From positions 62,001-126,000 of the forward strand of contig QUOL01000011.1 in NCBI GenBank assembly GCA_009761415.1: a stretch of 64,000 nt of DNA. Reading direction: 5' to 3'. The stretch is from Sarcomyxa edulis. Taxonomy: Eukaryota > Basidiomycota > Agaricomycetes > Agaricales > Mycenaceae. The number at the start of each line of letters is the position of its first letter. Positions within the stretch are counted from its first letter, which is position 1. The notes below the pieces were generated by a model that had not been told where the DNA came from, made no database searches, and was given only the letters and a program-made list of their open reading frames with translations. Position numbers and translations under genes: made by a program. Shown here piece by piece: positions 40,934 to 54,994 of this stretch.

Positions 40934-43900
40934 ATGGCAGACAATAATGATTTGTCTACCGCTGTACCTTTTTCATTGTATGTTTCATCCTTCTTGGTTT
41001 TGTTCCCCCGCCTCACTTTTCGTAACCCATCAGTTTTGTCTCGTTACTCCGAGAGATCTCGAGGATACGGCCCCGCCAGGCGAATTCTTTCTCGGGCAAT
41101 AAATCTAGACCCAACCTGCCACTCAAAGTCCTTCAAAAATGGATATCTGAACTGAGGGCTCAATACAGTCCTTTGCCTCCTCGTACCTGCGCAATCGTGT
41201 TCCGCCTTCTTTTTCCTGAAGAAGATACACGCCGAAGATATGGTCTCAAAGAAACAACATTGGCGCACCATTTGTCCGACTCTTTGGGTATACCAGAGCG
41301 CCGTCTTCGCTGTTGGAATAGTGAAGACTCTTCTGGCTGCCTTGGCGATCAAGTCGCTATCGTGTTAGATAGATTCTATGCAGTATGTGGCACTCCCACG
41401 TCTCTGTCAATATTGCCGCTAACATTTTTCCAAGTACCCTGACGATGCTATAGGACCGTTAACTCTCTGTGAAATCGATGAGCTTTTAGATGAGCTGGCC
41501 TCATTGTCTGCCTATTCTCACCCAACCGTGCGAAATCAATACGCGACTTTGACTCACCGCTCCAGAAATATAATTCTCAGCTCGATGTATCGATCTCTTC
41601 CGCCCTTCGATGCAGCCTGTCTCACTCAAATTATTTTGAAAGACCTTCGTCCTGTCATTTATCCTCTCCCAGACACCCACTACACCGTCGCCTTAAAAGG
41701 ATTCAAGAGTAATGCCGTCAGTTTGATCACGAAAGAAGAAGCCATGACTGCTTGGGATCCTACTGGCTCTATGCGCAAAATATACCGCGTCAGGTCAAGC
41801 CTTGACGAAGCTGCAGAGGCCTTCGAACAAGAAGCAGGACATTATGTTGTCCCTAAGATCGGGACACCCATTGAGGTATTTGAGTTCGATCTCTTTCAAC
41901 ATCGTCTGTCGCTAAGAATACCCTTCAGATACCCAAATCTGTTAAAGGCACAGGATGCGCCGAAGCTCTTAAGTACTGCAAGCATTCCTCTACTATATAT
42001 GCCGAGACCAAATATGACGGCGAACGAGCGCAGATTCATGTGCAGATCAACGTCGACAACAGTTCACACATCACTATATTCAGCAAGAGCAAGCGGGACT
42101 CTACTCATGACAGATTTGCCATCCACAGTACCATTCGTGAAGTCTTAGGTCTTGAAGATAAAGAAAACTGCAAAACAATCTCAAACAAAGTGAAGAAGAA
42201 TGTAGTACTAGAAGCTGAAATGATTGCGTTCCATGGCGGTGAGATTGACGGTATGTCATCCATGAAATGTCATCCTGGCGTATACATAACAGTCAGACCG
42301 CAGAATTCTGGAGAATACGTGGTTTAATTGAGAATACTGCCCGTGGAATAAGAGGTGCTCGCAGAAACATCCCCGTAGTACCAACAACGGAATCTCAACT
42401 CGATTTGTCAGTCTATTCCATGATCCTAGGTCTGTATATCTGATAATTTCACCAGATGCTCCCAATCCTCTCTGGTAACTGATATGTCCGACACGCGCCA
42501 CCTTGGGCTCGTCTTTTTCGACATCCTCTTCCTTGATGATGTCTCGCTGTTATCTTCGCCATATTCCTCCCGTCGCTCTATTCTGGAAGCTGTCGTCGAA
42601 CCCATCTCTGGCCGTTCCATGCTCGCTGAGAGAACAGCTATATCTCTCACCAAGGGTCTTGCCGAAGCTGAACATTCCCTTCGCGGGATATTTTCTCGAC
42701 TCATTGCAGATCATCGAGAAGGGCTTGTTCTCAAGACGGCCGAGAGTCGGTACAATGACTTCAAGGCTCCGTGGGTGAAGGTATAAGGTCTCACTGTACT
42801 TTGACCCCAGCCTAGTGCTAACGCCTACGCACTGTAGCTCAAGAAGGATTATATTCCTGGATATGGTGACACGGTCGATTTGGTCCTTCTGGGTGCAACA
42901 TGGGATAAAGAGCGTGCTCGAATGCTTCGTGGTAAGTTGCTTTTGCCGATCAAATTTGAAGGTTTCGACCCTAATGCTATTTTCGCTATAGTTGCTCCAA
43001 CAGTGTTGACCACATTTTACATCGGTGCATTAAAAAATGCCGAGGACATCAAGAGAGACGTATGTGTTCCTTCGAGTACTTCTGTTCGAAAACCGTTCAT
43101 GTCAATTCAAGGCATCGGTGCTTCCTCATTTCTTCATATATTTTACGGCTTCGTGGGGAATGAGTCGCGAATATCTTGAAGAGACAAACTTCCTTATCAA
43201 GACTTCCGACTCCATCAACCTGAAAGGGTCAAGATCGGTACGTACCACGCTTTTCATCGGCACTCGTCCCTAAACAATGGAATATCCCAGTCTCCCGTCG
43301 ATCTTTCATACACGTACACATTATTCTCTGGCATACCGCCTCCTATGGTTTTGTTGAGAAAGCCGTTACTCGTGGAGTTATTTGGGGCTGGTTTCACCAA
43401 GTCGCCCAAGAGCAAGGTCAGTGTCTCAACTCCGGGACCCCGTACTATATCCTGACTTGTTTGTCTCCAGTACTACGAGCTCCGTTTCCCCCGAATAAAC
43501 AAGATATACCGCTGCGGGGAACGCGATTGGAAGGATGGTATCAATCTTGAAGACTTGCATAAAATAGGTCGTGAATCAGTTGGGCGTGATAGATCTAACA
43601 AAGACCTAGACGACTGGTGTAACAATCTATGGGGAAACCCCGTCTCTCCGGGAGTCAAGTGTCCACAAAAACGGAAGGCTGCAACAGCCATTTGGGAACA
43701 CAAACTGTCTATGTGGGACCAGCGATCGTCAAAGAAGAGGAAAATCATGTCACAAAATGTAACACCTTCTCCTCCATCTAGAGCAAAGGCAGCCTCCAAA
43801 ACAGACAATCAGTTGAACCTCCAGCAGCCTATTTTCAACCCACAACCCCTAGGAACAAGAACAAACCTTGACTTTGACACTCCAGTCTGCCACAAGATAG

Positions 43901-44466
43901 AAGATATCAAAACAAAGCCTCAACGGCAAACTTGCAGTGAATCAATCGACACCATCACGAACTTCGCCTGCCCCGCCAACTCCACCGTAAAACCTACCAG
44001 TAACCGACTATCGGAAAATAGCTCACACGATCTCAGCGACCACCCGACAATGATTGGAGATACCTTTGTCCATGGTGCCGACGTGACCCTGTCTGAGTTG
44101 CTCACAGACGCGTTTGTGTGGTTCGCGAAACCACGACGAGGAGTGGCTCAACCTCAAATGGCATCGCTCTATGGTGCTGTATCCTCAGAGCAGCGTCTGC
44201 ATTCTTTGGAATCCTTGTTATTTGGATGTGGGTGGCATCCAGACGAACTTGTCGGTTGCGATTGGATCCGTCGGGGTGTCATTTTTGTCGATGACAGTGA
44301 TGTTGCCGGAAAGCAATGGAAGAGGTACACCTTGGAGAAGTTGAAGGATCGGAAGGACATCATTTCCAAGGAGAAGAAGGTGGAAGGTTTTGGAGGAAAG
44401 CCGATATGGGTACTGGACTGTAGGACATTGTCTGTGGATCCGGAGAGTCAAGGGGAAGTGAATTGA
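40934..44466 (+). CDS. ATP-dependent DNA ligase
   Basis: Start MADNNDLSTAVPF, with an intron shortly after. An N-terminal ligase domain (FRLLFPEEDTRRRYGLKETTLA) is followed by the nucleotidyltransferase: motif I KYDGERAQIH with the AMP-accepting Lys, motif III VFFDILFLDD, motif IV EGLVLK and motif V WVKLKKDY. The OB-fold follows (PRINKIYRCGERDWKDGI). The last ~300 residues are a basic, Ser-rich linker and a C-terminal segment (DAFVWFAKP...WVLDCRTL) that could be a single BRCT-like domain. Length and N terminus are like ligase IV, but a tandem BRCT pair is not evident, so the class (ligase IV or a separate fungal ligase) is left open. It seals nicks in nuclear DNA repair or end joining. Confidence 0.8.
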
Positions 44467-44547
44467 TCGCGACATGCATGTATTACTATTTTTATATCAC
44501 ACAATGTCTTGTGCGGCTTCGATTCTACCACCTAAACTCGAATCGAC

Positions 44548-46022
44548 ATGGCGTTTCGGATAACTCGTTTCATTGCAGCTCGGTCTTGCCGACAATTCTC
44601 TACGTCGTCTGTTCTAGCAGACAGAGCCATCGTCTACTCGAGCCCCGGAGACCCGACGACTACACTTAGCGCATTCACATACCGACCACTGTCGCCACCA
44701 GCTTCTGGGACTCTCAATCTCAAATTCCTTGCATCCCCCATCAATCCTGCAGATATCAATGTCATTGAAGGGGTATATCCTGCAAAACCTGCCTCAGTTT
44801 CTCTAGATGGCAAGGACAGTCCCGTGTTTATTGCTGGGAACGAAGGCTTGGCCGAAGTCACAGAAATAGGTAATGATGTCTCTAGTCTGCAGAAAGGGGA
44901 CTGGGTGGTTATGACCAAACCTCAAAGCGGGACATGGGCTTCCAGTAAGAATGTACGACCGCAGGATGTCTTGAAAGTGCCCCGGGCAACGGGCTTGACC
45001 GAAGTTCAAGGAGCTACATTGACGGTGCTTATCTTTCTAGACCCAATACTTGTTTGTGATATTGATATAACTGATCTGGATAGGTGAACCCAGCCACGGC
45101 GTATAATATGCTCCACGACTTTGTTGAATTGCAAGAAGGCGAGTGGGTATTGCAGAATGGCGCGAACAGTGCTGTCCGTAGATTCCCATATGTGTCCAGG
45201 AAATTCTTCATTCAAACTATTCGCAGGTCGGGCAAGCTGTCATTCAGATAGCTGCATCCAGAGGTCTCAAAACGATCAATTTCATTCGAAATCGGTACGT
45301 GATTTCACCCACTTTGCATGACAGTCTCTCTTCAACGTGCACCCTAGCAAGGATTTGGATGGTTTGATCACGCGCTTAAAAACCTTAGGCGCGACGAAGG
45401 TGCTCACGTATGATGACCTGGATGATAAGAGTTTGCGACATAAAGTCAAGGAGTGGACGGGCGGTAAAGTAATCAGACAACCATTTTCCGAGAGTAATGG
45501 TCCTGACGAGACATTCGACAGGATATACGTCTAGGCATGAACTGCGTTGGTACGACCGCTAGACATCGTGGTCACAGTGAATATAGAAACCTGACCCCTT
45601 CACAGGAGGCAAGGATACCACACTGATGGCGCGTCTTCTGGGGAATAACGCGCACCTCGTATCATACGGTGCTATGTCAAAACAACCTCTATCGCTTCCT
45701 ACCTCATTGTTCATCTTCAAAAACCTCACATGTCACGGATTCTGGCAAACTCGGTGGTATGCAGATAGATCCAGGGAGGAGCAAGAAAGCTTGATGCATA
45801 CGCTAGTGAACCTTGTTAGTGAAGGCAAGGCAAGTAGAAAATATTCATATGCGCAAGGCTCGTGTTGATTCTCGTAACCTACAGCTCAAGGAACCCGACC
45901 ATGAAGTCGTCACGATCGCAGCGCAGGAATCCGATGATGACGCGAGTGGAAAGATTCGGGATATCCTCATCAAGATGGCCGAGGGGCAATATGGGAAGAA
46001 GGTGCTGTTGAAATTAGAATGA
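44548..46022 (+). CDS. ETR1: Mitochondrial trans-2-enoyl-ACP/CoA reductase
   Basis: Member of the medium-chain dehydrogenase/reductase family, MECR/Etr1 type. It reduces trans-2-enoyl thioesters with NADPH in mitochondrial fatty-acid synthesis, which supplies lipoic acid. The N terminus MAFRITRFIAARSCRQFSTSS is a typical matrix presequence. ASPINPADINVIEGVYP, the catalytic-Tyr-containing region, and GNEGLAEVTEIG follow. The nucleotide-binding stretch is QNGANSAVGQAVIQIA, split by an intron. Later come LGMNCVGGKD, FWQTRWY and the end KKVLLKLE. Exon 1 ends at 45,024. About 380 aa, normal for the family. It starts 81 bases after the ligase stop. Confidence 0.92.
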
Positions 46023-46075
46023 ACCAGTCCACTGGGGAGAAAGCAATGGTATATTTGAAGGATAGATATCAGATA

Positions 46076-46889
46076 TCATCTCATCTTTCTATCTTCAAAG
46101 AAGCGCTGGAGGAGAGAAAGTGTTAAGTAAATACAACAAGAAGGCGATCGATGAACACTCACTCTCAGGTGCCGCAACTGCCATGCACATGTCACCACCA
46201 AGACAGCAATCTGTACGATACTATACCACACCGCTTTGGAGTTGGTAGCCTCACTGAGATCTCTGAAATCTGCCTCTCGTTCTCTCTGATATTGCTGTTC
46301 CCGTCTGATATCCTCGAGTTTCTGGTTTAGATCGCGAACTTTGGCTGCCAATTCGGAGATGTGCGAGCGGTCGTGCTCGGTATCTGCTTTTGTGGTGCCA
46401 ACAACGATGTCAAGGTACAGGCGGATGTGGGTATTGGAGAACCAGGAAGTGTAATTTGTTGAAAGACAGATAGAGTGGTCGCCTGCTTCGTGAGAGGTGA
46501 AGGTGAATGCGCCTTCACTAGGCCCTTTTGTGTGCACTACGGTGTCACCGCTCTCCATTTCCTACAAGCATTCGGGTAAGATGGTGAAGCTGTGAGGATG
46601 AGGCAGTCGCGTACGTCTACATCGACGAGTATCCCGAGATTTGGGTTCTCTCTATAACCTTGCTCAGCTTCGCCCCATTCAAGTGCACGGTAGTGTCCTG
46701 ACAACGATGAGTATGAGTTGAGTATGAGTTGAATGATGGAATATTGAGGTGTGTACCCTGCACTACCGTGTCTGTCGGTAATTCTTCGATGAAACAGCGC
46801 TTTTCGTTTGCGTCAAGATAGAAATGGAGAGCATTAGCGGTAGTTGTGAGGAGGAGAAGTATAACTAGACAGAATCGAGGAGGAGACAT
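46076..46889 (-). CDS. p24 family cargo receptor (p24-alpha/ERP type)
   Basis: Signal peptide MSPPRFCLVILLLLTTTANA, then a GOLD domain beginning LHFYLDANEKRCFIEELP, whose Cys-Phe-Ile-Glu-Glu is typical of the alpha subfamily (yeast Erp1/5/6, animal TMED4/9). The second Cys is in HSICLSTNY. A coiled coil follows (ELAAKVRDLNQKLEDIRREQ), one membrane helix (VWYSIVQIAVLVVTCAW) and a short cytosolic tail FFEDRKMR with the FF motif for COPII/COPI binding. It works in ER-Golgi vesicle transport. Three or four short introns. It diverges from RPF1 with 93 bp between start codons. Confidence 0.9.
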
Positions 46890-46982
46890 GGCTGGAAAGA
46901 AAGCAAGACAGGCGTTACTCGTGTCGTGTTTTTCACGGTCGGCCAGTCTCCGACTTTTCACTTTCTTCCTCAATCTTCCACC

Positions 46983-48365
46983 ATGCCTACCTCTCGTTTC
47001 GAACCGTCTTCTATCAAGAACAAGCACAAACGAGAGGAGATTGCAAAGAAGAATAAAAAAGCAAAAAACCAGTTCAAGCTTCAAAAACGATTGGCCCAAG
47101 CAAAATTAGAGGCGAATGATCCAGCTCTCAAGAAAGTATGTATCTTACACGTTCTAGGGAAGGTTCTCCGTGTTCATATTCTTCTCAGAAACGTCTCGCC
47201 GAGAACATCCCTAGGACCCTCGACAATACCCGGGAATTTGACCCTTCTATCCTCACCGCCGATCCTTCATCCTCGTCTTCTCAACTCGACTCCTCTGGCA
47301 ACGCACCACAAGACGAGTCAGCTGCCGACATTGCATCAGACCCCTTTGCCTCGTATTTCTCTTCTACAGATGACCCGAGCTTACCGCCGAAGATTCTGAT
47401 AACTACCTCCCCGAAAGCAACTAAACTGACTTACGACTTTTGCGATGAATTGGTAGGCGTATTTCCGGGAGCCGAGTTCATTCGAAGAAAAAAAGGAAAA
47501 GGATTCGAGATGGGAAGGATTGCAGGATGGGCTGCTGGACGAGGCTATAAACATCTTTGTGTGGTGAACGAGGATATGAGGAAACCAAGTGAGTGCACAT
47601 CCGCTGAACCTTGCTATGACCGAGTCTCACATATCAACAGATGCTATCACATTGGTGCACCTCCCGAATGGGCCGACGGCCTATTTCAAGCTTACTTCTA
47701 TAGAATTGACAAAACAAATATTTGTGCGTCCGGTTGACTTTTGACAGTGCCTCATATACTGATCTTACCATAGGGACATGCACGAGCTACGCCTCACAAT
47801 CCTGAGCTTGTCCTCAACAATTTTGTCACTCGGTTGGGACACGCAGTAGGGCGTATGTTCCAAACTACTTTTCCACCAATGCCTGAATTTCAAGGGCGGC
47901 AAGTCGTGACGCTTCACAATCAGCGCGATTTCTTGTTCTTCAGACGGCATCGGTCAGTAGGCCATAAATTCTCCCTCTCAACATTCCTTCCTGAAAGCAA
48001 AATAGATATGCCTTCCGATCAACAGAAAAAGTTGCGCTTCAAGAAATCGGTCCCCGGTTTACCCTTAAACTGCGGTCCTTAAAGAAGGGAATTCCGGCGG
48101 TGACACACTTTGGCGAAGCGCCTAAAACACTGGACTTTGATATCGACGAAGAGGAAGAAAACAAAGATGAAGCAGCAGCCGCTTCTGCCGAATCAGAAGT
48201 TCAGGATCATCAGCCACAAGCAAGCAAACCAATTATACCTCCCAAACAAGACGAGTTCTTGTGGCAGTGGAAGGTATGTCGTGATCAGGTTTTCTGTGTT
48301 CTGACCGTACCTAACTCTCTTTTCAGCCCGAGTTGGAGACGACAAGACGTACATTTTTCTTGTAA
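46983..48365 (+). CDS. RPF1: Ribosome production factor 1, Brix-domain protein
   Basis: The N terminus is very basic ([18 protein letters not shown]), a nucleolar-targeting character. The Brix domain starts [23 protein letters not shown] and continues through [28 protein letters not shown] and [31 protein letters not shown]. The end [19 protein letters not shown] is highly characteristic of Rpf1. It is required for pre-60S assembly and ITS2 processing. Introns of 50-60 nt. An acidic insertion ([20 protein letters not shown]) precedes the C terminus. Confidence 0.93.
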
Positions 48366-48549
48366 TTGTATCGTACATATAATGCTAGTCGATCTGTCTC
48401 ATGTTACTTTGCACCTTCTGAACTACCTGCAAGTTGAGAAATACTGATACTGAGCTCAATATTACCGCGGGCGGTTGTTGATCTATGAACCGCAAAGTAA
48501 ACACCGACCATAAATTTCGAAATTGTAGCTCAGTCGGGAACCGTCAGTC

Positions 48550-51500
48550 ATGGTGAGCTCAACAGTCGAGGCCTTATGTATCCCCATCTTACTTGCATGT
48601 ATAGGCTACACCCGCTCAAGCAGCTATGCATATATGGGTACAATCTCGTTTAATTCTCCAGATCTTACCATCGCTGACTTCCCTGTTATTTTAGACTGAG
48701 CATCGTAATCCAGAAGGTCGCACTTACTGGTTCAATACAGGGACTAGAGAAAGTGTTTGGGAGAAGCCAGACGGTATGTTGATTCTTCGGAATCTTACTT
48801 TGAAAAGCTCAACATTCGAAATCATGTAGACCTGAAGACTCCATTTGAGGTGCGTGTCGTTTTACATAGTAGCTTTAACAGGTCTGACCTCCCACCCTAG
48901 CGTGCTTTGAATCAAACAAAATGGAAGGAGTACTTCTCAGGTGGACGCAAATACTATTATAATGTGAGTCGGTATTCTCGTAGATCTGAATTCACACCAA
49001 TTTTCTCCTCAGACCGAAACCAAGGAATCAAAATGGGACATGCCCGACGAACTCCTTCTCGTCCTTGAAAAGGTAGAAAAGGAAGGTCCAGTCGGTCAAC
49101 CTGCCCCGTCTGCCCTCACGCAAGTCCCTTTCCTCCATCCTCCGTTACATCCGTTACTCATATGTGCCAAGCAGGCCAGCGCTCATAACCGGTTCAGGTG
49201 TCCCAGGCCCGAATGATCAATCCTCTGCCTCCCAGACCAATCAACATAATGGCACTGTGGGCCCTCACACAGGTGGACTTCCATTCGCTCCTACAAGCAT
49301 CCTCCCGGCACGACCCAACCTCCCAGACGATCCTGTTATTCCTCACAATGGTTTCGCAACTGCCGAAGAGGGCGAAAAGGCGTTTACACATCTGCTAAGA
49401 AAGGCGGGTGTTGATGCCAATTGGACGTGGGATCAAACCATGAGGGCTATCATTACAGATCCGCTGTACAAGGCTTTGAACACTCTCGCAGAGAAGAAGG
49501 CCGCTTGGCAAAAGGTATGCCCATAATCGTTGTTGTGCGATGCGAAATACTGATTGTTATGATTGTTGTGATTGTTATGATTGTTGTGATTGTTATGATT
49601 GTTGTGATTGTTGTGATTGTTGTTGATAGTTCACGGACGGACTCAAAGCCAAGGAACACGAAGAGCGCGAAGCGCGTCTGGCAAAATACCGGCCGGCGAT
49701 CCGTAACATGCTCAAGGGAAACCCTAACGTTTTCCACTATACTACATTCGCCACGGCAGATAAACTGTTTGCTCAACATCCGATCTGGCAACAGGCGAAG
49801 ATCGAAGCAGAGAGAAGGCTCATATTCGAAGAATATGTGGCGGAGTTGAAACAGCGTGAAGTGGTGCGTTCTTGTCTTCATTGCCTTGATGCTCTCGTTA
49901 ACAGCGTCAACAGCAAGAAACCCGTGCAGCACGTTCTCGAAGTATATCTAAAGTTGTATCATTGTTCAAGAAGCTGGACGTCGATGTTGTTACTCGATGG
50001 AGGACGGCACATACCCTTGTTCTTGAGTCTGAAGAATGGAACCAAGATCCGGAGCTACGGAAGCTGCCTACGCTTGATATCCTGCTTGCATTCGAGGACT
50101 ACAGCCGCGTGAGGGAGCGTGAGTACGAAGAACAGATGCGGCGGTCTCAGGTGGAGAAGACCAGGAAGGAACGCAAAGCACGCGAGGCTTTCAGGGAACT
50201 TCTGCAATGGTTTGTCAACTCTGGTCAAATCAAAGCGCGTACCAAATGGAAGGACATCTATCCTTCGTTCAAAGAGGATGAACGATACTTGAACATGCTA
50301 GGGAATCCGGGTTCCAATCCTCTGGAGCTGTTCTGGGATACTGTGGATGCGCTTGACCAGAAGTTGGATGCGAAGATTGCCGTCGTGGAAGACGCTATTC
50401 GGAAGTACAACGAAGTGACTCTAAAAAAAGAAGATGGCGCCGAAGAGCATGATGATGCGATGAAAGTCGACGTCAAGGCATTTGATATAGGACCCGACAC
50501 GGTGGAGACAGTGTTCTTGTCAATCGTCAAGCCCAACCTAGCGTCGACGTCCAAGACGACGCTCAGCGACGATGATCTTCATCTTGTATTCGAAACTGTA
50601 AGTTCTCCCTTCTTGACCACCTGCCTTGCATGACACAAACCTGCATCGTAGCTCCACGAACAAGCGCTCAAGAAGCAGTCAGACGAGAAACGACGATCAG
50701 AGCGAAAGCAGAGACATCTGCAAGACGATCTACGGTATGCGCTCAAAAAGCTTCCAGAACCTCTGGATATCAATATGTCATATGAAATGGTATGTTATTA
50801 TCCTCGTGACGTTGAAGTATCTAACGTAGCACCCGTAGGCTGTGCCTCTAATTGAGAACCTTCCGGAATATAAAGCAATAGAGGATGAAGAGGGTCGACG
50901 TGCTGCATTCTCTAAATTCGTAAAACGACAAAAGGTATAGTGACTATCTTATATATTTGTATGTCTAAGCTCACGATGATCTCAGGAACGCCTACGGGAG
51001 ACAGCAGCGTCGGAGGACGGTGGGTCAACTACAAGTCGAAAGCGGAAAGAGCCCACCCGGGACAAGGAGCGAGAGCGAGTTGTCGAGAAGGAGCGCGAGC
51101 GCGAGCCACACCGGGAGAGAGGCAAAGAATATGAAAGGGACCGAGAAAATCGAAGCTCAAGACATTACCATCGGGAGCGTGAGCGGGGTCACGATGAATA
51201 CGACGTTCAAGGACATCGTAGCTCGAGGGAATACGTGCGAGAGAAGGAGCGAGACGTTGGCGAGAAGGACTATAGGTCCTCCAAACATCACCGGGAGCGC
51301 GAAGCTGACAAGGACAAGGACGATCGAAGGAGAGATCGCGATCGTAAAGGTGGAAAGGATCGAGAATGGGAGGATGTGCCTGTTGCTGTTGCTGGTGCTG
51401 CTATTGTGAAGAGGGACCGGAGCGAATCTGAACTCAGGGAAGGAGACAAGGACAGAGTGAAGAGGGATGCTCATGAAGATGGGGCATTTGATGATCGTGT

Positions 51501-51666
51501 TGAAAAGGTGTGCTTGATCTGAGTTGTTATTGTGTTGACTGACTGAATTTTCGTGTCACAGAAAGCCAAATATGACCGGGAGAGTATTGTTGAAGAACCC
51601 GTGAAGGAGAACAAACCTCCGAAATCGCTCGGGAGAGCAGAGACTCCCGAGGAGGGTGAGATTTAG
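48550..51666 (+). CDS. PRP40: U1 snRNP splicing factor PRP40 (WW and FF domains)
   Basis: The first coding exon is only the ATG (48,550-48,552); intron 1 (48,553-48,604) follows at once. Then come [11 protein letters not shown] and two WW domains ([15 protein letters not shown]...[18 protein letters not shown]...WDMP). A Pro-rich linker and a series of FF domains follow (starting [33 protein letters not shown]; later [26 protein letters not shown]). The C terminus is a long Arg/Lys/Asp/Glu-rich tail ending PEEGEI. Prp40 bridges the 5' splice site complex to the branch-point factors. One intron (about 49,516-49,630) is filled by a short minisatellite. The stop is 18 bp from the stop of the convergent bL21m gene. 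Confidence 0.93.
49550..49625. repeat. Minisatellite (GATTGTTRT)n in a PRP40 intron
   Basis: About eight 9-bp units of GATTGTTGT and GATTGTTAT alternate and run up to the acceptor GATAG. The array makes up most of a roughly 115-nt intron, longer than the other introns of this gene. Confidence 0.9.
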
Positions 51667-51684
51667 ATGAGGGTATGCAAGATA

Positions 51685-52222
51685 TTATGATTGAATGGGT
51701 TGTGAAGGACCGACTGCGATATTGATATCCCCAATTCTCAGTCTAGTATATGGTTGCTTATGGGTGATTGTCTTTTGATAGCCCTTTCTCCTCTTCTTCT
51801 TGAATATGAACTCCATCTTCCCTTTTGTGTGCTCCATCACGGTCGCTTCCACTATGACTTTGTCGGTTGGGAGGACAGGATTACCGCGAATGGTGTATTC
51901 ACGAGAGCCGAGTTCGTGGATTTCTGAGAGTGCAATGACATCGCCGACATTGACGTCGTTCAGACGTGGAATTGTGAGGATATCGCGCGGTGCGAGGAGA
52001 TGTTTTCGACCTGCTATCGAGGCGACGATGTAATGAGAAGGTTGAGAGCGAATAAGTTCGAGAGCAGCGGTCGCAGAGTCTGGCAAGGGCACAGTGTGCA
52101 GTGCTCTCACTGTAAAAAAAATCACAAAAAATCAGGAAAGAAGATGGGTTGATTATGAGGGTGGTATGCTAACCTGCATGTCGACCTACACGCCCGATAG
52201 TTCTGGCTGTAAAAGAGGCCAT
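51685..52222 (-). CDS. Mitochondrial large-subunit ribosomal protein bL21m
   Basis: Exon 1 starts at 52,222 with MASFTARTIGRVGRH, a matrix targeting type; exon 2 begins VRALHTVPLPDS. It contains the L21 signature: YIVASIAGRKHLLAPRDI, DVNVGDVIALSEI, and the C-terminal EFIFKKKRRKGYQKTITHKQPYTRLRI, where KRRKGY...GHRQ-type residues bind 23S-like rRNA. About 160 aa, as expected for fungal mitochondrial L21 (yeast Mrpl49). It shares a 169-bp divergent promoter with ATP1. Confidence 0.9.
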
Positions 52223-52391
52223 GCCTCCCTGCGGGTGGATAGTGGAGGAGGAGGAACGAGTTGAGCGGGAGTTGGAATTGAAAGTCCGACTAGTGTAGAC
52301 CCGAAAAATCCCTTGCCCATCGCCGAAACCTTCCCAACGTCAAAATCGTCTTTCCTCCTCTTTCCTCCTTTCCTCGAAGCAGAACATCGAG

Positions 52392-54574
<2,183 letters not shown>

Positions 54575-54994
54575 GCGACTCTTCGTTTAGTCCACTCCCC
54601 CAGTGCGGATGACTACTAGAAAAACATGGTGGAGGTCCGGATTAAAATGAAAAATATATTCCCCTGTTTTGCTTCACCTAGCAAATCGTCTGACGTGACT
54701 ACAAGAACGCTCCCTTCATCTGTAAGTGAATAGTGATGAAATTTTGACACCCTACAGCTACATAGAAATACAACTGCTACAATATAGGCGCCACGAAAAA
54801 TGAAAAATCCGAGTATGAACGAATTGAGCGAGTTTAGCCCGTCGTCGATGATAGCTTCATAGATTTGCTATATTCGATGTACCTGCGACGCAATCAGGGA
54901 GAACGCGAAGTAGAGAAGAAGACACGATATTACAAAATTCAGAATTATTGGAGTCCCAAAAATATTACGAGGGGGTGGAGAGTGAAACAGTTTT
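54575..54994. other. Convergent 3' region of ATP1 and the DUF2408-like gene
   Basis: 420 bp between two stop codons. No ORF or RNA structure recognised; AT-rich stretches probably carry 3' UTRs and polyadenylation signals. Confidence 0.4.
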
